64,000 nt of DNA, from NCBI RefSeq assembly GCF_000801105.2, contig NC_079514.1, forward strand, positions 33,157,075 to 33,221,074. Reading direction: 5' to 3'. Shown piece after piece: positions 47,908 to 59,128 of this stretch. How positions within the stretch are numbered: the stretch's first letter is position 1; each line of letters opens with the position of its first letter. Source of the DNA: Raphanus sativus (lineage: Eukaryota; Streptophyta; Magnoliopsida; Brassicales; Brassicaceae). The position numbers and the translations under genes were made by a program. The notes under the pieces are model-generated. The model did not search any database. It saw nothing but the letters and a program-made list of their open reading frames with translations, and was not told where the DNA came from.

Positions 47908-48900
47908 GGGTCAATTTGCTTAATAATCATAGCAGCACCATAAATAAAGAATATAGCCATGCATGAAAAGTTGTGTCAATTTAACACAAAATTAGACAAT
48001 GCTCTCCTTTCCAACGCGTGAGAGATAATACAACGCTCAATATCATACTATACTATATTTATCCTGTATATAGTAGAGAACAATTATTTTATAACAACAA
48101 CCATTATGAAGAGAATGAAAAAAAACCATTATGAAAAGAAGGAAAAAATAAAAAGGCTGAAAAAGATGAAGGGTTTGTGGAGAGTACACTATACTCTAAA
48201 CTCAAACTATATACCCTACACCCAAACTATATACCCAAACCATATACACTAAACCCTAAACCCAAATCATATACCCAAACACTAAACCCTAAACTCAAAT
48301 CATATATCCAAACACTAAACGTACTGATCCACTATACTGACCAAATATATTAGACCTCATAAAAAAAATCGTGAATATAATTATTTGATATTAAGAAAAA
48401 AAAATTGAATATATGAAATTCTCTAAAATTTCTTTAGAGAGAGATGATGAATGGCGACAGTGTTGGAGAACAAAACAGTGTAACTGATCAAGTAGTGAAT
48501 AACAAAAATCAGGAGGCAGAGAATGAGATATAAATTACAAAAGAAAAGAAAAAGAAATTTATCAGACTATACTGTAATTTAAAATAGTATAGATTCAAAA
48601 TTGCGATCATGAAATATTATATAAAATTTATAAAATATATGTTTGTTTTAAAATTTTCAAAATATATTATGTGTAAGAAAAAAGACTTGTTTTTATTATA
48701 TAAACAACAAAATTGTATAATTGTTTTTACAGAAATTGAAATCAATTAAAAATTGAAGGAAAAACCATATTTATAAAAAAAAAAAAAAAAAAACCATTCA
48801 AGGACAATATGGCAAATATTACACAAATATCATAGCCATCAGCTTGTTATGGATAGAGAGTTGATATTTTTTCTACTATGTATATGCCTCCAAATTTCCC
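47908..48900. mobile_element. Mutator-like element with telomere-like array, copy B
   Basis: Flanked by a perfect 9-bp duplication AATTATTTA (47899-47907 and 48901-48909). Ends GGGTCAATTTGC and, reverse complement of the right end, GGGAAATTTGGAGGC, match copy A at 25179-27066. It contains a single telomere-like array, non-coding flanks and a poly-A run at 48777-48793. At 993 bp it has one internal unit where copy A has two. Confidence 0.85.
48189..48320. repeat. Telomere-like array in copy B
   Basis: Degenerate CCCTAAACCC and CCAAACCATATAC units, the same composition as the arrays in copy A. Confidence 0.75.
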
Positions 48901-49382
48901 AATTATTTACATAACATTTTATTTTTGGACAAATATATTATTAAACATTTTCCTTTATATAATTAAAATAAACCAAAATTTATGATTTTAAAATTTGGAA
49001 TATCTAAATTTAGGGTCACATTTGAATACCAAAAGAAACAAAAATCAAAAATTAGATTCTCTTTATCTTTCTTATTTTCATATAACTTTTATCTTAATGT
49101 AGCCAAAAAATAAAATCCCTTGGAGCAAGAACATGAACCTCATCATCCTTAATAATGATTTTATTGATTGCCGCCTTAAAATCCCTCTTTATTTTTCTTT
49201 TCTCTCTCTCTCACAAAACACTGATTTCCAATCCAATTTTTTGATTGAAGATGAGAAATTAAAGAGAGAAATAAAAAGAAATTTATGTGAAAGAAGGGAT
49301 AAACCAAAAATGAAAAGAACCTCAAATGTCATGACCCTTATTGTTTGGTGTTGAAAAGCAATTGTATAACTTTAATCCTCCC

Positions 49383-51036
49383 TTATTGTTTTCTCCTCCT
49401 CTTGTTGCTGTCTGGACTACTCTGTGAGGAATTAGTACATGACTCGAATGTTCTCTCATCACTCTTATAGCTCAAACATGTTGCTTCCAACACTCCAATT
49501 GGACTCACTGGCACAACTCTTGCCGCTAACCTTGGCTTCTGTGGCGATAAATTAGCAGCTCCGGGCACATTGTCCCCTGTGAGGCTCCTCATCAGACTCA
49601 AACATCCCTTCACACTCTCCTGCTAGACAAGGACAATGATCAATTGATGAAAATGTGTTATCCTAGATAAATATATTACATGGGTTTTTACCTGTTTTAC
49701 ATATGTGAGATCAGACAACGTCTTATCGTCATCAATGCACTTTATTTCTCCTGAAATAGAAGCAGACAATGCAGCAGCTGCTGCTATCTCAGAAGGCCTG
49801 AAGTCCAAGAATTCAATTGCTGCATTCAATTTTTTTTTGCAAGCAGTAAACAGAGCAAGTTAGTTGCAAATATGGAAAGACTGTTATACCTTTGCTTCCA
49901 ATCAAAACAAAGAAACGCACCTTTAGTGGTGTTCAAGATGAACTGTGACGATCTATAGATCAGATTCTCTGACACGTGACCGTTGGTCTTGTAAATGAAA
50001 TAATCAATGAAGGAGAAGGGAGTTAGAGCTTGCAATCTCCAATTCAAAGTGTTGAGTACCAAAAGTTCCATCCTTTTAATCGTCTTGGCCTCAAAAACAA
50101 ACTTGGGATCTCCCACCTGCTCATTCAATAACTCAGTAAACTGTTACAAGGTTTGAGTTATTAAGGAGTATAATGTGTATTGCACCTGTAAATCAACAGT
50201 TTGAGGCACATCTGATTCTTCCATTTTGGCTGCTAATGATAAGCAAGAGACAGCGAGTAACTGAACAGCCCAAGTCTTGTCTTTCTATGCAATCCAAACA
50301 GACACACAAACACACACGCAACTAGTATTAGAAGAACCAAGCCAAGAGAAAAGATAAATAAAACCAAACTTACTGGCAAGTCATAAGATGCTAAGAACCG
50401 ATCCAAGTAGTTCATGGAAAGACATATGCACAGCGTACCAAAATTGTAATGAGCACAAGCCTGTTTCAGACAACAACAATAAGAAGCATTAAAGACAAAA
50501 ACATTCAGTTACTCAAACAGATCAAAATCTCAATCTAATGAGAAGATCCAACTGATCTCAAAAGTAAGTGTTTTTTTTCCAATTCAATACATCTAATCAT
50601 ATCAGAAATCCTCTTTTAAAAACTGATCTATAAACTGATCAGACAAGAAACTCAAAATCAGACAAAAGCCAGATTTGATGTTTTTGACATTAAAAAAAAA
50701 AGGAAGAAATATCCAAACCTTTAAAATCCAATCAAGAGCTTGGTTTCTAACACGCAACTCCCAATCACCAGAACGCAGCCTCTTGAGATAATCATCTCCT
50801 GGAGAAAACTCAACCTCTCGCTCCAACATCTCTCTGATTCTCTCTTCTCTCGGCGATGACGACGACGACGGAGAACCCATCATCGGAATTGATCCGTGGC
50901 CGTTAAAGTTATCGTCTTTACTAAAAAGTTGATGGTTATCGTTCGTAAATCCGCCGCCAGGGATGGTTTCATCGTCGTTGTCAGTGATCCATGAATCGCT
51001 GGTTTCTCCACAAGTGAGATTCTCAGTCTCAGCCAT
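49383..51036 (-). CDS. CYCD2-1: D-type cyclin, CYCD2;1 orthologue
   Basis: Six exons on the minus strand: 50719-51036, 50374-50460, 50186-50284, 49921-50116, 49692-49819 and 49383-49619, all GT-AG and in phase, giving 354 residues. D-type cyclins bind CDKA and phosphorylate retinoblastoma-related protein at G1/S. The LxCxE retinoblastoma-binding motif is present at the N terminus (LTCGE, residues 7-11). The cyclin box runs from about residue 65 to 200 ([76 protein letters not shown]), followed by the C-terminal cyclin fold ([35 protein letters not shown]) and a Ser-rich tail ending NKRRRKQ. Length and intron positions are normal for the subfamily. A GA microsatellite lies upstream. Confidence 0.95.
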
Positions 51037-51180
51037 GGGTTGGGTTTTGATCTTTTGTTCTGTGTTCTCTTTTTATCGTTTATTGTGGTGTAAAGAGTTT
51101 CAGAGACGTTCGGACAAAACCCAAAAGTGATCAAGAAAGGAGATTTGTGAGGAGTTGATATATCGAAGAGCTGCGATTTT

Positions 51181-51184
<4 letters not shown>

Positions 51185-51222
<38 letters not shown>
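51185..51222. repeat. GA microsatellite in CYCD2;1 leader or promoter
   Basis: (GA)19-type run (CT on the transcribed strand) about 150 bases upstream of the start codon, probably in the 5' UTR or core promoter. Confidence 0.85.
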
Positions 51223-51225
<3 letters not shown>

Positions 51226-51259
51226 TTATGGAGGAGGAAGTGGGTGAGTGTGTTTTAGG

Positions 51260-52249
51260 GTAGAGAGGGGGAGAGTCCACTCTGTGTAGAGTCGAAATGT
51301 GATACGATACAAAGAATATACACTACAGACATTTTGGTAATGTATTGATACTACATCGTTAACATAAGATATTGTATAGACGATTCAGTTTCCTTAATAA
51401 TATGGGGATTCCAGTTTAAACGGGTTATGGTTAAAACTTTAATTTATGGTTTATATTTTTAAAATAACTTATGCAGCTATTAAATTCTAAAAATTCATTT
51501 TTAGTTTGCATTTTAAAAATATTTTTTTATAAAAACTAAAAATACAATACATTTGGTTGGTCTTTATAAACTTATAGATTTTTAAATCCTGATTTTTAGT
51601 ATGTGTTTATATTGATCAAACATCTTGATTAATAAAATAGTATCAAAATATTTTTAAATATAAATTATATTATATATGATTTTTTAAAAGAAAACAAATG
51701 ATAAATATATATCTATTTGGGTTTATATAAACTTTATGTAAACTGTATGTGTAATTTATAAATTTATGATTTTAACATAAACATATATTTATGGTATTTA
51801 CTGAACTGAACAAGACTCAAACTGTATTAATTAATCATATTTAATATTATCTTTTTCGCAGAGAATGATATTTTGAAAAATTGTATGTGGATTAAAAGGA
51901 TTTCAAAAGCATACTGGTTTATCATTTGATAGTGTATTATTTAAATGAAAATAATTAAATAAAAAGTTACTGGGTATTTCAAAAGTTAAAAGATATTAGA
52001 CTCAATACTATATTGAAAATATAATATTATATTCTTTTGAAAAAATAAATATATAGTGACATTTTTTTTGTGAAACAGACATAATAGTATTTTATAAATT
52101 TTATATTGTAATTAGTGATATATTGTTTAACTTATGTAAACAGCCATGTGGTTTTGTTTTAGTTCAATGATAAAACATTATTGATTTATAAAATATATTT
52201 ATGCTTGATTTACATTTATATGCATTTATATTTCCATGTTAAAGATTAA
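51260..52249. other. CYCD2;1 upstream region, AT-rich
   Basis: No gene or clear element between the cyclin leader and the Helitron end at 52250. Confidence 0.4.
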
Positions 52250-54154
52250 CTAGATTCGATCTCCGCGCTACGCGCGGATAAGTGTTAAAATTTAATTTTA
52301 AAATCATAAGTTTTGGATTTTGTCTGGGACTGAAATATTATATTTCCTACAATTAGTTGAAATCTGATATTTATTAAGTACATGTAACCAATTAAAAAAG
52401 AGTAAAAGGATTGTTTATAATAATGTAAATAATATAAATTTTTTTTTAATTATTCTGAAGAATAAAATTTTTGATGTGGTCCATAATAAAAATAGCCTCA
52501 AATGGATAAAAAATAAGTTAGTTAACTTTATTTAAATAGGGTATTAAATGTAAGGATGTGCTTATATGTTTATTTATTTCATATTATCACTTATTATTAA
52601 CTATTCTCAGCATATGAATAATGTGTTCGAGTGTCCTAACATAGATTTCTCTTTAACGAAAATGATCTATAAATTAGATTATATCATTAGTTCTTTAATA
52701 GAAACTACTTCTTCCATTGATGCAGTTTTGTTTTTAAAGTAATCAACTTAAAATTCTGTACATATACGTCTGTGCACAATTCTACAATAGCAACAATGTT
52801 TGCACTTGACTATTTTGAAAACTGATCCACTATGATTATAACAAATTTTAGTTGGATTATCCTTGTTGACAAAAAAAAAGGTTGGATTATCCTTATTTCT
52901 TTAATGTTTTGTGTTGTGTGTGTTTTAAAGAGGTGTTTCCTTTCGGTGTTGCCCAGCCAAACTTAAAACAGTCCATGTGCTAGAATGAAGTCCCTAAAAT
53001 TTTCAGGTTTCTTTTAAATGTTGTTTAAATAACCAAGCCTCATGTGACATTGTTTTTAACTATCACGTGTTTTTCTTCTTCATCACAGAGAGAAAACCTA
53101 AATTTTTTTCAGGCTCTTTCGTTTTTCACTCGCCATCTATGCTATTTTGTAGAGAGAGAATTTTTTTCTCTAAATTTTGGACCCTTTTTCGAATAAGAAA
53201 AACTAAGCAAAATTATAGGACCATGTGCATTTGCACTGTCCGCGTATTGCTTAGAGCCGGTCTTGGTTGTGGTATCTATACATGGCTGCTGGTCATATCT
53301 ATGGCAAGTTTTTATGTAGTTGACAATTTGTCTTTGTTTTTTTTTTTTGAACTCACTTGACAATGTCTTTGTTAAAATTATAAGTTAATTTGTAGTCTAA
53401 ATTATTTTTTATATTATTGTGGCACAACCGTCGAATTATAAAGTGTATGAAAATCTTATTTTCGATGTTAAAATATCTAAAGTTATATATTTGTGTGATC
53501 CATGTGTACTTTGTATTGTAGAACGTTTCTACGTTGCTGTGGGTTTATTATTGGTTTAACGGGCCGAATTACTGGTATGCAACGGATTTATTATTTTTGC
53601 ATTATCTTGATTTTGAGATTGGATTTTTTTTTGGGGGGGAGGGAGGATGTTATTTATTTTTGGTATAAAGGTTACTGTGTACCTCCGCAATATGAGTCGT
53701 TACATAGAATTCTTGTGGGTTTGAATATTCTAGTGTTTGATGATGCTCTTTTGTTTTTGTAATCTCTTACCTGGTTTAGGCTTTGTTCTTCTGGTTCCAT
53801 TGTTATTGTTGTACTCTTCTCTTGAGAGAGGTGAAAGCTTTTGGTTCTACGAACCAAAGCAAGGGATTCTTTATTAAGTTAAATGAGGTAGAAAAATGTC
53901 TTTCTCCTTTATAATTAGCTGTAATCTTTTAGCTTTTTAATTTTATTTAGGCACACAATACATGTGAACTTTAACCAAAAGAGCTTATTGTTCCAAGTAA
54001 AACAAAGAACTTAGAAGATTTTGGGCTTTAAGTGACTGAACGAAGCGACGACGTTGTTCATGTCTTACATGCAAACTATGAGATGATATATGGTTAACTG
54101 TTACCAAAACGAATTAAGAAGAGAGCAGCCTGATTGTTGGTTTACATTTTGTTC

Positions 54155-54800
54155 TCAGATCTGGACGGTAGGTGGCTTGGATCTTCCTGCAGGTTGGCTC
54201 GCCATTCTGGAAGAGAAAATAAATCTTGTTTACTTCTACTATGTAAGTGTAACCAATCAATGAAATCTGACAATGAGTCGATGACAACAAATTACGTGAG
54301 TTACCTTGTCTTGATTGCAGTAGTCATGGCCATGAAAGCTTCTCCGACATTGGTAGCATTCTTCGCACTTGTTTCCAGGAATGGGATCCCAAGTTCATGG
54401 GCTTAATCCTGTGTTGAAAGAACAAACATAAGAGAAAATCATTAAGACCAGTGTGTCAAAGAACCTCAACTGTGAAGCATCATAAAACGATATTACGTTG
54501 GCTGACTCAGTTGATACAACTTTCTGGGATGTGAGATCCCAACCCGGTGCTTGCTCCTATTCTCACTGGCGTACGACAGATTTGATCTTGACATTGTTGA
54601 AGCCCTCTTGGTCTGTTACATCGAATGCCACCTGACAAAAATGAAGTAAATATGATGGTTCAGAGTCTCATTCACGGATATCAGATAACATAGAGATAAG
54701 GTTAGTGTAATAGTGAATATACAATGATTCCATGAGCTTTTCTGGTGATGGCTCTAAGACGTGTTTGACCTGCCAGATCCCACTGAATAATCAGTAATGG
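54155..54800 (-). pseudogene. Rab GTPase (RABD/RAB1-type) pseudogene
   Basis: Rab1/RABD GTPases act in ER-to-Golgi traffic. Recognisable pieces in order on the minus strand: WDLAGQTRLRAIT and AHGIIVYS (family WDTAGQERFRTIT, AHGIIIVYD) at about 54715-54795; VAFDVTDQEGFNNVKI at about 54585-54632, then in shifting frames SYASENRSKH and DLTSQKVVSTESA; an exon [20 protein letters not shown] and [12 protein letters not shown] at 54305-54407 with a GTAAC donor; and MASQPAGRSKPPTVQI ending in TGA at 54155 where the family has IRGQ. The switch of DTAGQE to DLAGQT, frameshifts, a stop before AHELG and loss of the prenylated CC tail show it is dead. Introns are retained, so it is a genomic copy, not a processed retrocopy. 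Confidence 0.85.
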
Positions 54801-55129
54801 TAATAAGAAATGAAAATTCCAAAATATCTTGAGTTCTACATGGATTAAAGTAATAAGTGGAAATACCAAAGCTCCTACATTATTCCTCATTGACAATGCA
54901 CAGAAGTCTTCCGTTTTTATGTTTATTTTCCCACTGATGCTTCTCTTAATAGCTCCTTCAAAAACTGTAAGAACCACACCAATCTTTTGTCTGAGAATGT
55001 TGACTTTTCTTGATGGATGCGTTTCAACGGTACGAACCATATATCAAAAAAATGCTCAAGGATTATCAACCCTTACTTCTAGTCTTGAGATGGGGATGTT
55101 TGTAGAAGGAACCTGATCTCTGTCTTCTC

Positions 55130-56760
55130 TAGAAGAAGAGTCGCAGCCACCACTTTTAGACCTTTATAATGGATAATCATATAACCATTGGTTCTGTTAA
55201 GGAAGCACCATGTTGCTGGATGTGATTGGAAGTTGAGCCAATAGTTGTCTGCAGAAGAAACATAGAGCAAATTAAGAGCAGACTATGCCAACACTGGAGA
55301 TTATTTGTTTTAAGATTTTTTTTTTATCTTAACAGCATTGGTTTTGAAGGTGGAAGTGGAGTAGAATTGGAAAGCTCAACATTATTTTGTGGTTTCTCTG
55401 CAGACTGTAAAATCTGAAACATGTTAAACCCAAAGACCAAAAGACTTAAGATTTACAATAGATTATTTTATGAAATATGTAAGAGAATAAAATACAAACC
55501 AGCTTTTCATAAAATAGAATCTTTGGTCTAGCAGTGTTAATCTTTTGGGTTTACTTACCTCAAGATGAACATTCGAATGATAGTTTGATACCAATTAACA
55601 AAGTATTTCCTACCACAGTCACCACACTTGTATTTTCCTACAGATTTCATCAGTTATTTGACCTTAGTTAGTATAGGATCTCAAATATAAACATAAGATG
55701 CACGTAAAATTATACAAATTAAGACGAAATGAAAGACCCAAATGTTTCTGGCAAGATTCAGCATTGGTAAATACCTTCGGTTCAAACCTGCTTGCAAAAT
55801 CTTCAGGAGGTTGAGCCTGATTCTGAAAGTCATTAGCCTTGGCAAAGATACTACCCTACTCAAAGAAAGAAAAACAAAAGTAGGATTCAATCATAATCGA
55901 CATAAGCTGCACTTAAAAATACACACATCAAGACGAAATCAAACAACTAAAACTTTATGGCAATCAATATTCAGAAACGGTAAATACCTTGGGTTTAAAC
56001 CTCCTTGAATAATCTTCATGAGAGTGAGCCTGATTCTGAAAGTCATCAGCCTTGGCAAAGATATTTACCTAGAATATTTTACTGCCAATATCAAATCAAT
56101 TCAGAGAGTTACCAGAACTTGAAAACCCATAAATCCCACAAAGATAAACTGGACGGAGAAACCAGATGTGACATACCAAAGTCCCGTTGAAGAGTCTTGC
56201 GCTTTCCTTTTGAGTTCATCCTCTGCAAAGCTGTAACAAACTCTCCTTTTCTTCTTCACATTTCTCCCTCGGCTCCAGAAACGTCTTCCCAGAAATTTTG
56301 CCACACTCCTGTACAATCCATAATCAGAAAATCTGGATATTTATCTGAAATTATGTGCCAAGCAAAGAAACTGAAATAAAAGGTGTGAATCTACCAACCT
56401 ATTCTTGCTGACCATGTCTCCGCTAATCAATAACATACATAGTAATAACATCAACAACGAATTAGACGAAGAACAATGGAATAAAAACATCACCTTATCA
56501 ACCTTGACGGAGGAAACAACGGTTTTACTTGGTTGAATCGGTACAGCGGAGGAGACAGCGGGCATCACCTTATGGACCTTGGCGGAGGAGACGGCGTTTT
56601 TACCGGTTGGTTGATCCAGAACGGCGGAGGAGACGGCATCCTTGCCGTTTGGTTTCTTCACAATAGGTTTGTCAGAGACTATGGCTTTCCCGACTTCACT
56701 GCGATAACAAATTGAGAGAGTTTTGATTGAAAAAACACATGAAAGAAGAGAAGAAGGCGA
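55130..56760 (-). pseudogene. Unidentified multi-exon gene relic in the Helitron
   Basis: Several minus-strand open pieces have plausible splice sites but no identified family: KPNGKDAVSSAVLDQPTGKN and SSAKVHKVMPAVSSAVP (56520-56680, an internally repeated K/V/S-rich stretch); VAKFLGRRFWSRGRNVKKKR and SFAEDELKRKAQDSSTGLW (56150-56305); two diverged tandem exons encoding FAKANDFQNQAQPPEDFASR (about 55785-55850) and FAKADDFQNQAHSHEDYSRR (about 56000-56070); MKSVGKYKCGDCGRKYFVNW (55560-55645, CxxC...; donor GTAAGT); and ILQSAEKPQNNVELSNSTPL (about 55325-55415). I cannot join these into one frame or name a function. It may be one captured gene or pieces of several. Confidence 0.4.
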
Positions 56761-56849
56761 AAGGAATCCATTGAAAGAGTTTAATCAAGGAGTCACTAGA
56801 GCAGTTAGTGGTGATTTACTGATCGAAACGGATTCGTAAAGATGAGAAA

Positions 56850-56975
56850 TGGAAGAGTTAGGGTTTGGTAAGGCGTAGAGAAGAGAGAAGCTCGTGGCAG
56901 AGAAACACATTGTTATTTTGTTTAGAAATAAAGCCCAAACGTGAAACGCAGTTGTAGCCCAGTAGAGCTAGATCA
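56850..56975 (-). promoter_or_regulatory. Site II / telo-box promoter inside the Helitron
   Basis: On the minus strand, TGGGCT occurs at about 56958 and again at about 56933, followed by AAACCCTA at about 56865. The pairing of TGGGCY (site II) and telo-box motifs is characteristic of plant promoters for growth and ribosome-biogenesis genes. It faces the unidentified gene relic. Confidence 0.5.
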
Positions 56976-57078
56976 CGGATCTGACGTGGCCAAAATCTCT
57001 TCTCCTATTGGTTGGAATTAATTTGCTGAGGTGGAGGCCTTCTCCTTTGATCTTATTAGCCTTTTAGTATAGTATAGA

Positions 57079-58530
57079 TTAGCCAGTAAGCTTATATCCC
57101 AAGTTCTTAGATTAGTATCTCAGTCATTAGGTAAATCTTTTAAATAAATTGATTTTTATTTTGAAATTTCTAGAATTTTTTATTAATATAAAAAATCATG
57201 AAAATTCACATAAAATTTTAAAATAGATTTACATTTATATTGGCTAACTATCCAAAACACTAAAATTTAATTGTTTGACTTAATTATAATAAAAAATATT
57301 ATTTATATTGCTAAGAATGTCAAAACAGTTTTTAAGCATCGGATATGCTCTTTAACATGGTGATATGTGAAGATGATATATCAGCGAGCAAAAAGTATGA
57401 CACGAGTCACACGACCACTACATAACATCACTAGCATAAACTTGTGGAAAGACTTGCTTAGCAACTAACTAGTAAAAATGACAAAAAAAAGAAACAGGTA
57501 AAGGCAATCGAGTGTTTCATGTCACATTTAACCGAAATCTACATTCGAGATAGATATAACTAGCAAAAGTTTGTATCCCATTTCAGATGAGATCAAAATC
57601 TATTAAAAAACCTTGGAGAATCATCAAACTACGTTATTGATATTTTTTGGATTTTAATATGATTTACTTATTTTCAGAGTTTCCCTTTAAAGAATAAACT
57701 TTATAATTTAGACTTTAGCATAAATTATGGGTTGTACAAGTGGAAAAAGGACCTTAGCATAAGCTATAAAAATATGTATATATATTTTAGATCTTATAAT
57801 CGGATTCATAGGTTGAAGAGATGTGTAAAACGGAGACCACTATATCATAATGGATCAGAGTGTCATTAAACTATCTATGTTGCTTTACCCCTTTCACTAC
57901 ATAATAGATGACTTTACAATGTGGTTAAAAATCCCACTTATTATGTGTAACTCGCGAGGAAAAAATATTTTATATTGTAAGTTTTATACACAAAAGTATA
58001 AAACGCAAAGAGTCCAATTTTTTTTAATGAAATTTATGTTTTCTGGCACATTAACTTTTGGGTAACTAAAAATGGTTTGAAAGTTGTTGGAACTTTGGAT
58101 GTTTGTGATCCAAAGCATATAAGTTTTATTTAGCAATGATGATTATTCGACAATGTTTAAATATCTTAGCTGGCTTTTAACTAAACTACCCAAAATGCCT
58201 CTTACCACCATTCTATTTACATTTTCACTCTAGAGACCGGTCAAAGAGCAAAGACTATTATAAATCTTGATTTACGTTTCATAATATTTTCTTAATCAAC
58301 ATCATTTTGACTAATCAGACCACAATTCGGAGTCTAATCATTTTTGTTGATAGTGTGATCATTGTTCATATAGATTAGCTTTAGCTATAGACAAAAAAGA
58401 TCAATAGAATATTTTCTGCTAATATGATGTAATAAGTTTATCATTATGCGTTTAAAAGAATTCGGTGTTCGAAAGAAAGAAAAAAAAAAGACCGAGAATT
58501 ATGTGTCTTACCACTTTGGACATGACAATC
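57079..58530. other. AT-rich intergenic, no gene seen
   Basis: No supported gene between the Helitron and the snoRNA promoter. Confidence 0.4.
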
Positions 58531-58627
58531 AGGCCCATAAACAAAATCGGGCCTTTTAAGATGCCTAATTAGTAAGTAGCTCAAAGCCCATAACCTAAAA
58601 CCCTAGAATCTTCCTCCCTATAAAATA
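58531..58627 (+). promoter_or_regulatory. snoRNA gene promoter: site II, telo box, TATA
   Basis: AGGCCCA at 58531 and AGCCCA at 58585 (site II, complement TGGGCY), telo box AAACCCTA at 58598-58605, then TATAAAATA at 58619-58627. This ordered set is the known signature of plant snoRNA and ribosomal-protein gene promoters. A start near 58650 is inferred. Confidence 0.75.
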
Positions 58628-58851
58628 TCTAATCTTGTCGTAAGGAGTTTCGTTGAGTTCCGGCGAGGGCTGAGAAAACCTAAGCTCACATCTGCTTCTT
58701 GCTTTTTATATAATTGATTCGGTTTCTTGTTAAAAATCTTGGTTTTGCATTCGAATTCTCATTAAACAAAGTTAATCTTTAAGGTTTTTCAAATTATGTT
58801 TTCTATGTCTATTTGATTAGGTGCTTTTGAAAGAATTTATTTTCCATTGAT

Positions 58852-58948
58852 GGTTGTAATGATGAGATCTTTATGAAGAAATTGAAAGTGGAAACGCTTA
58901 ATGAACGGTCGACAAAAATGTCGAACCTGAGCGGTTAGCTGAGCAACC
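58852..58948 (+). ncRNA. C/D box snoRNA candidate 1
   Basis: Terminal stem GGTTG (58852-58856 region) with CAACC (58944-58948), C box ATGATGA at 58859-58865 and D box CTGA at 58939-58942, about 97 nt. A second CTGA at 58927 could be a D' box. An internal hairpin TCGAC/GTCGA (58909-58913, 58920-58924) is preserved in its neighbour. The 12 bases before the D box (CTGAGCGGTTAG) are also conserved, so they may be the guide; C/D snoRNAs direct 2'-O-methylation of rRNA or snRNA. The target is not identified. Confidence 0.75.
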
Positions 58949-59034
58949 CCATCCTTCTTGTATATTTCTATCGAATTCTGCACTTTTTTTTTTATTGTTT
59001 TCGTCTTCTGTGTGTTCTGTCAAGTAATGCTTTT

Positions 59035-59128
59035 GTTGCTATGATGAGAAAATATATATATTGAAAGCATTTTTTGTGCTTAATGAGTCAGTCGACTTAA
59101 TGTCGATCTGAGCGGTTAACTGAGCAAC
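59035..59128 (+). ncRNA. C/D box snoRNA candidate 2, paralogue of 1
   Basis: Terminal stem GTTGC (59035-59039) with GCAAC (59124-59128), C box TATGATGA ending at 59047, D box CTGA at 59120-59123, about 94 nt. It shares with candidate 1 ATTGAAAG, GCTTAATGA, the TCGAC/GTCGA hairpin and CTGAGCGGTTA before the D box, while sequence outside these parts differs. Both lie 200-480 bases downstream of one promoter and are probably co-transcribed. Confidence 0.75.

Larger units (their letters stand above)
52250..57078 (-). mobile_element. Probable 4.8-kb Helitron with captured gene fragments
   Basis: On the minus strand it starts TCTATACTATACTAAAAGG after host A (57079) and ends with hairpin CCGCGCGTAGCGCGG, AGATCGAATCTAG, before host T (52249). 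These are good Helitron ends in the same orientation. The interior, unlike the other Helitrons here, contains spliced-gene remains on the same strand: a Rab GTPase relic and an upstream multi-exon relic with a promoter. No Rep/helicase frame, so non-autonomous. The alternative is two unrelated Helitron ends flanking ordinary decayed genes. Confidence 0.6.

Noticed and set aside
53067..53360. 97-codon frame in the Helitron as a membrane protein
   Set aside because: Phe/Arg-rich random-looking translation without domain or splice context.
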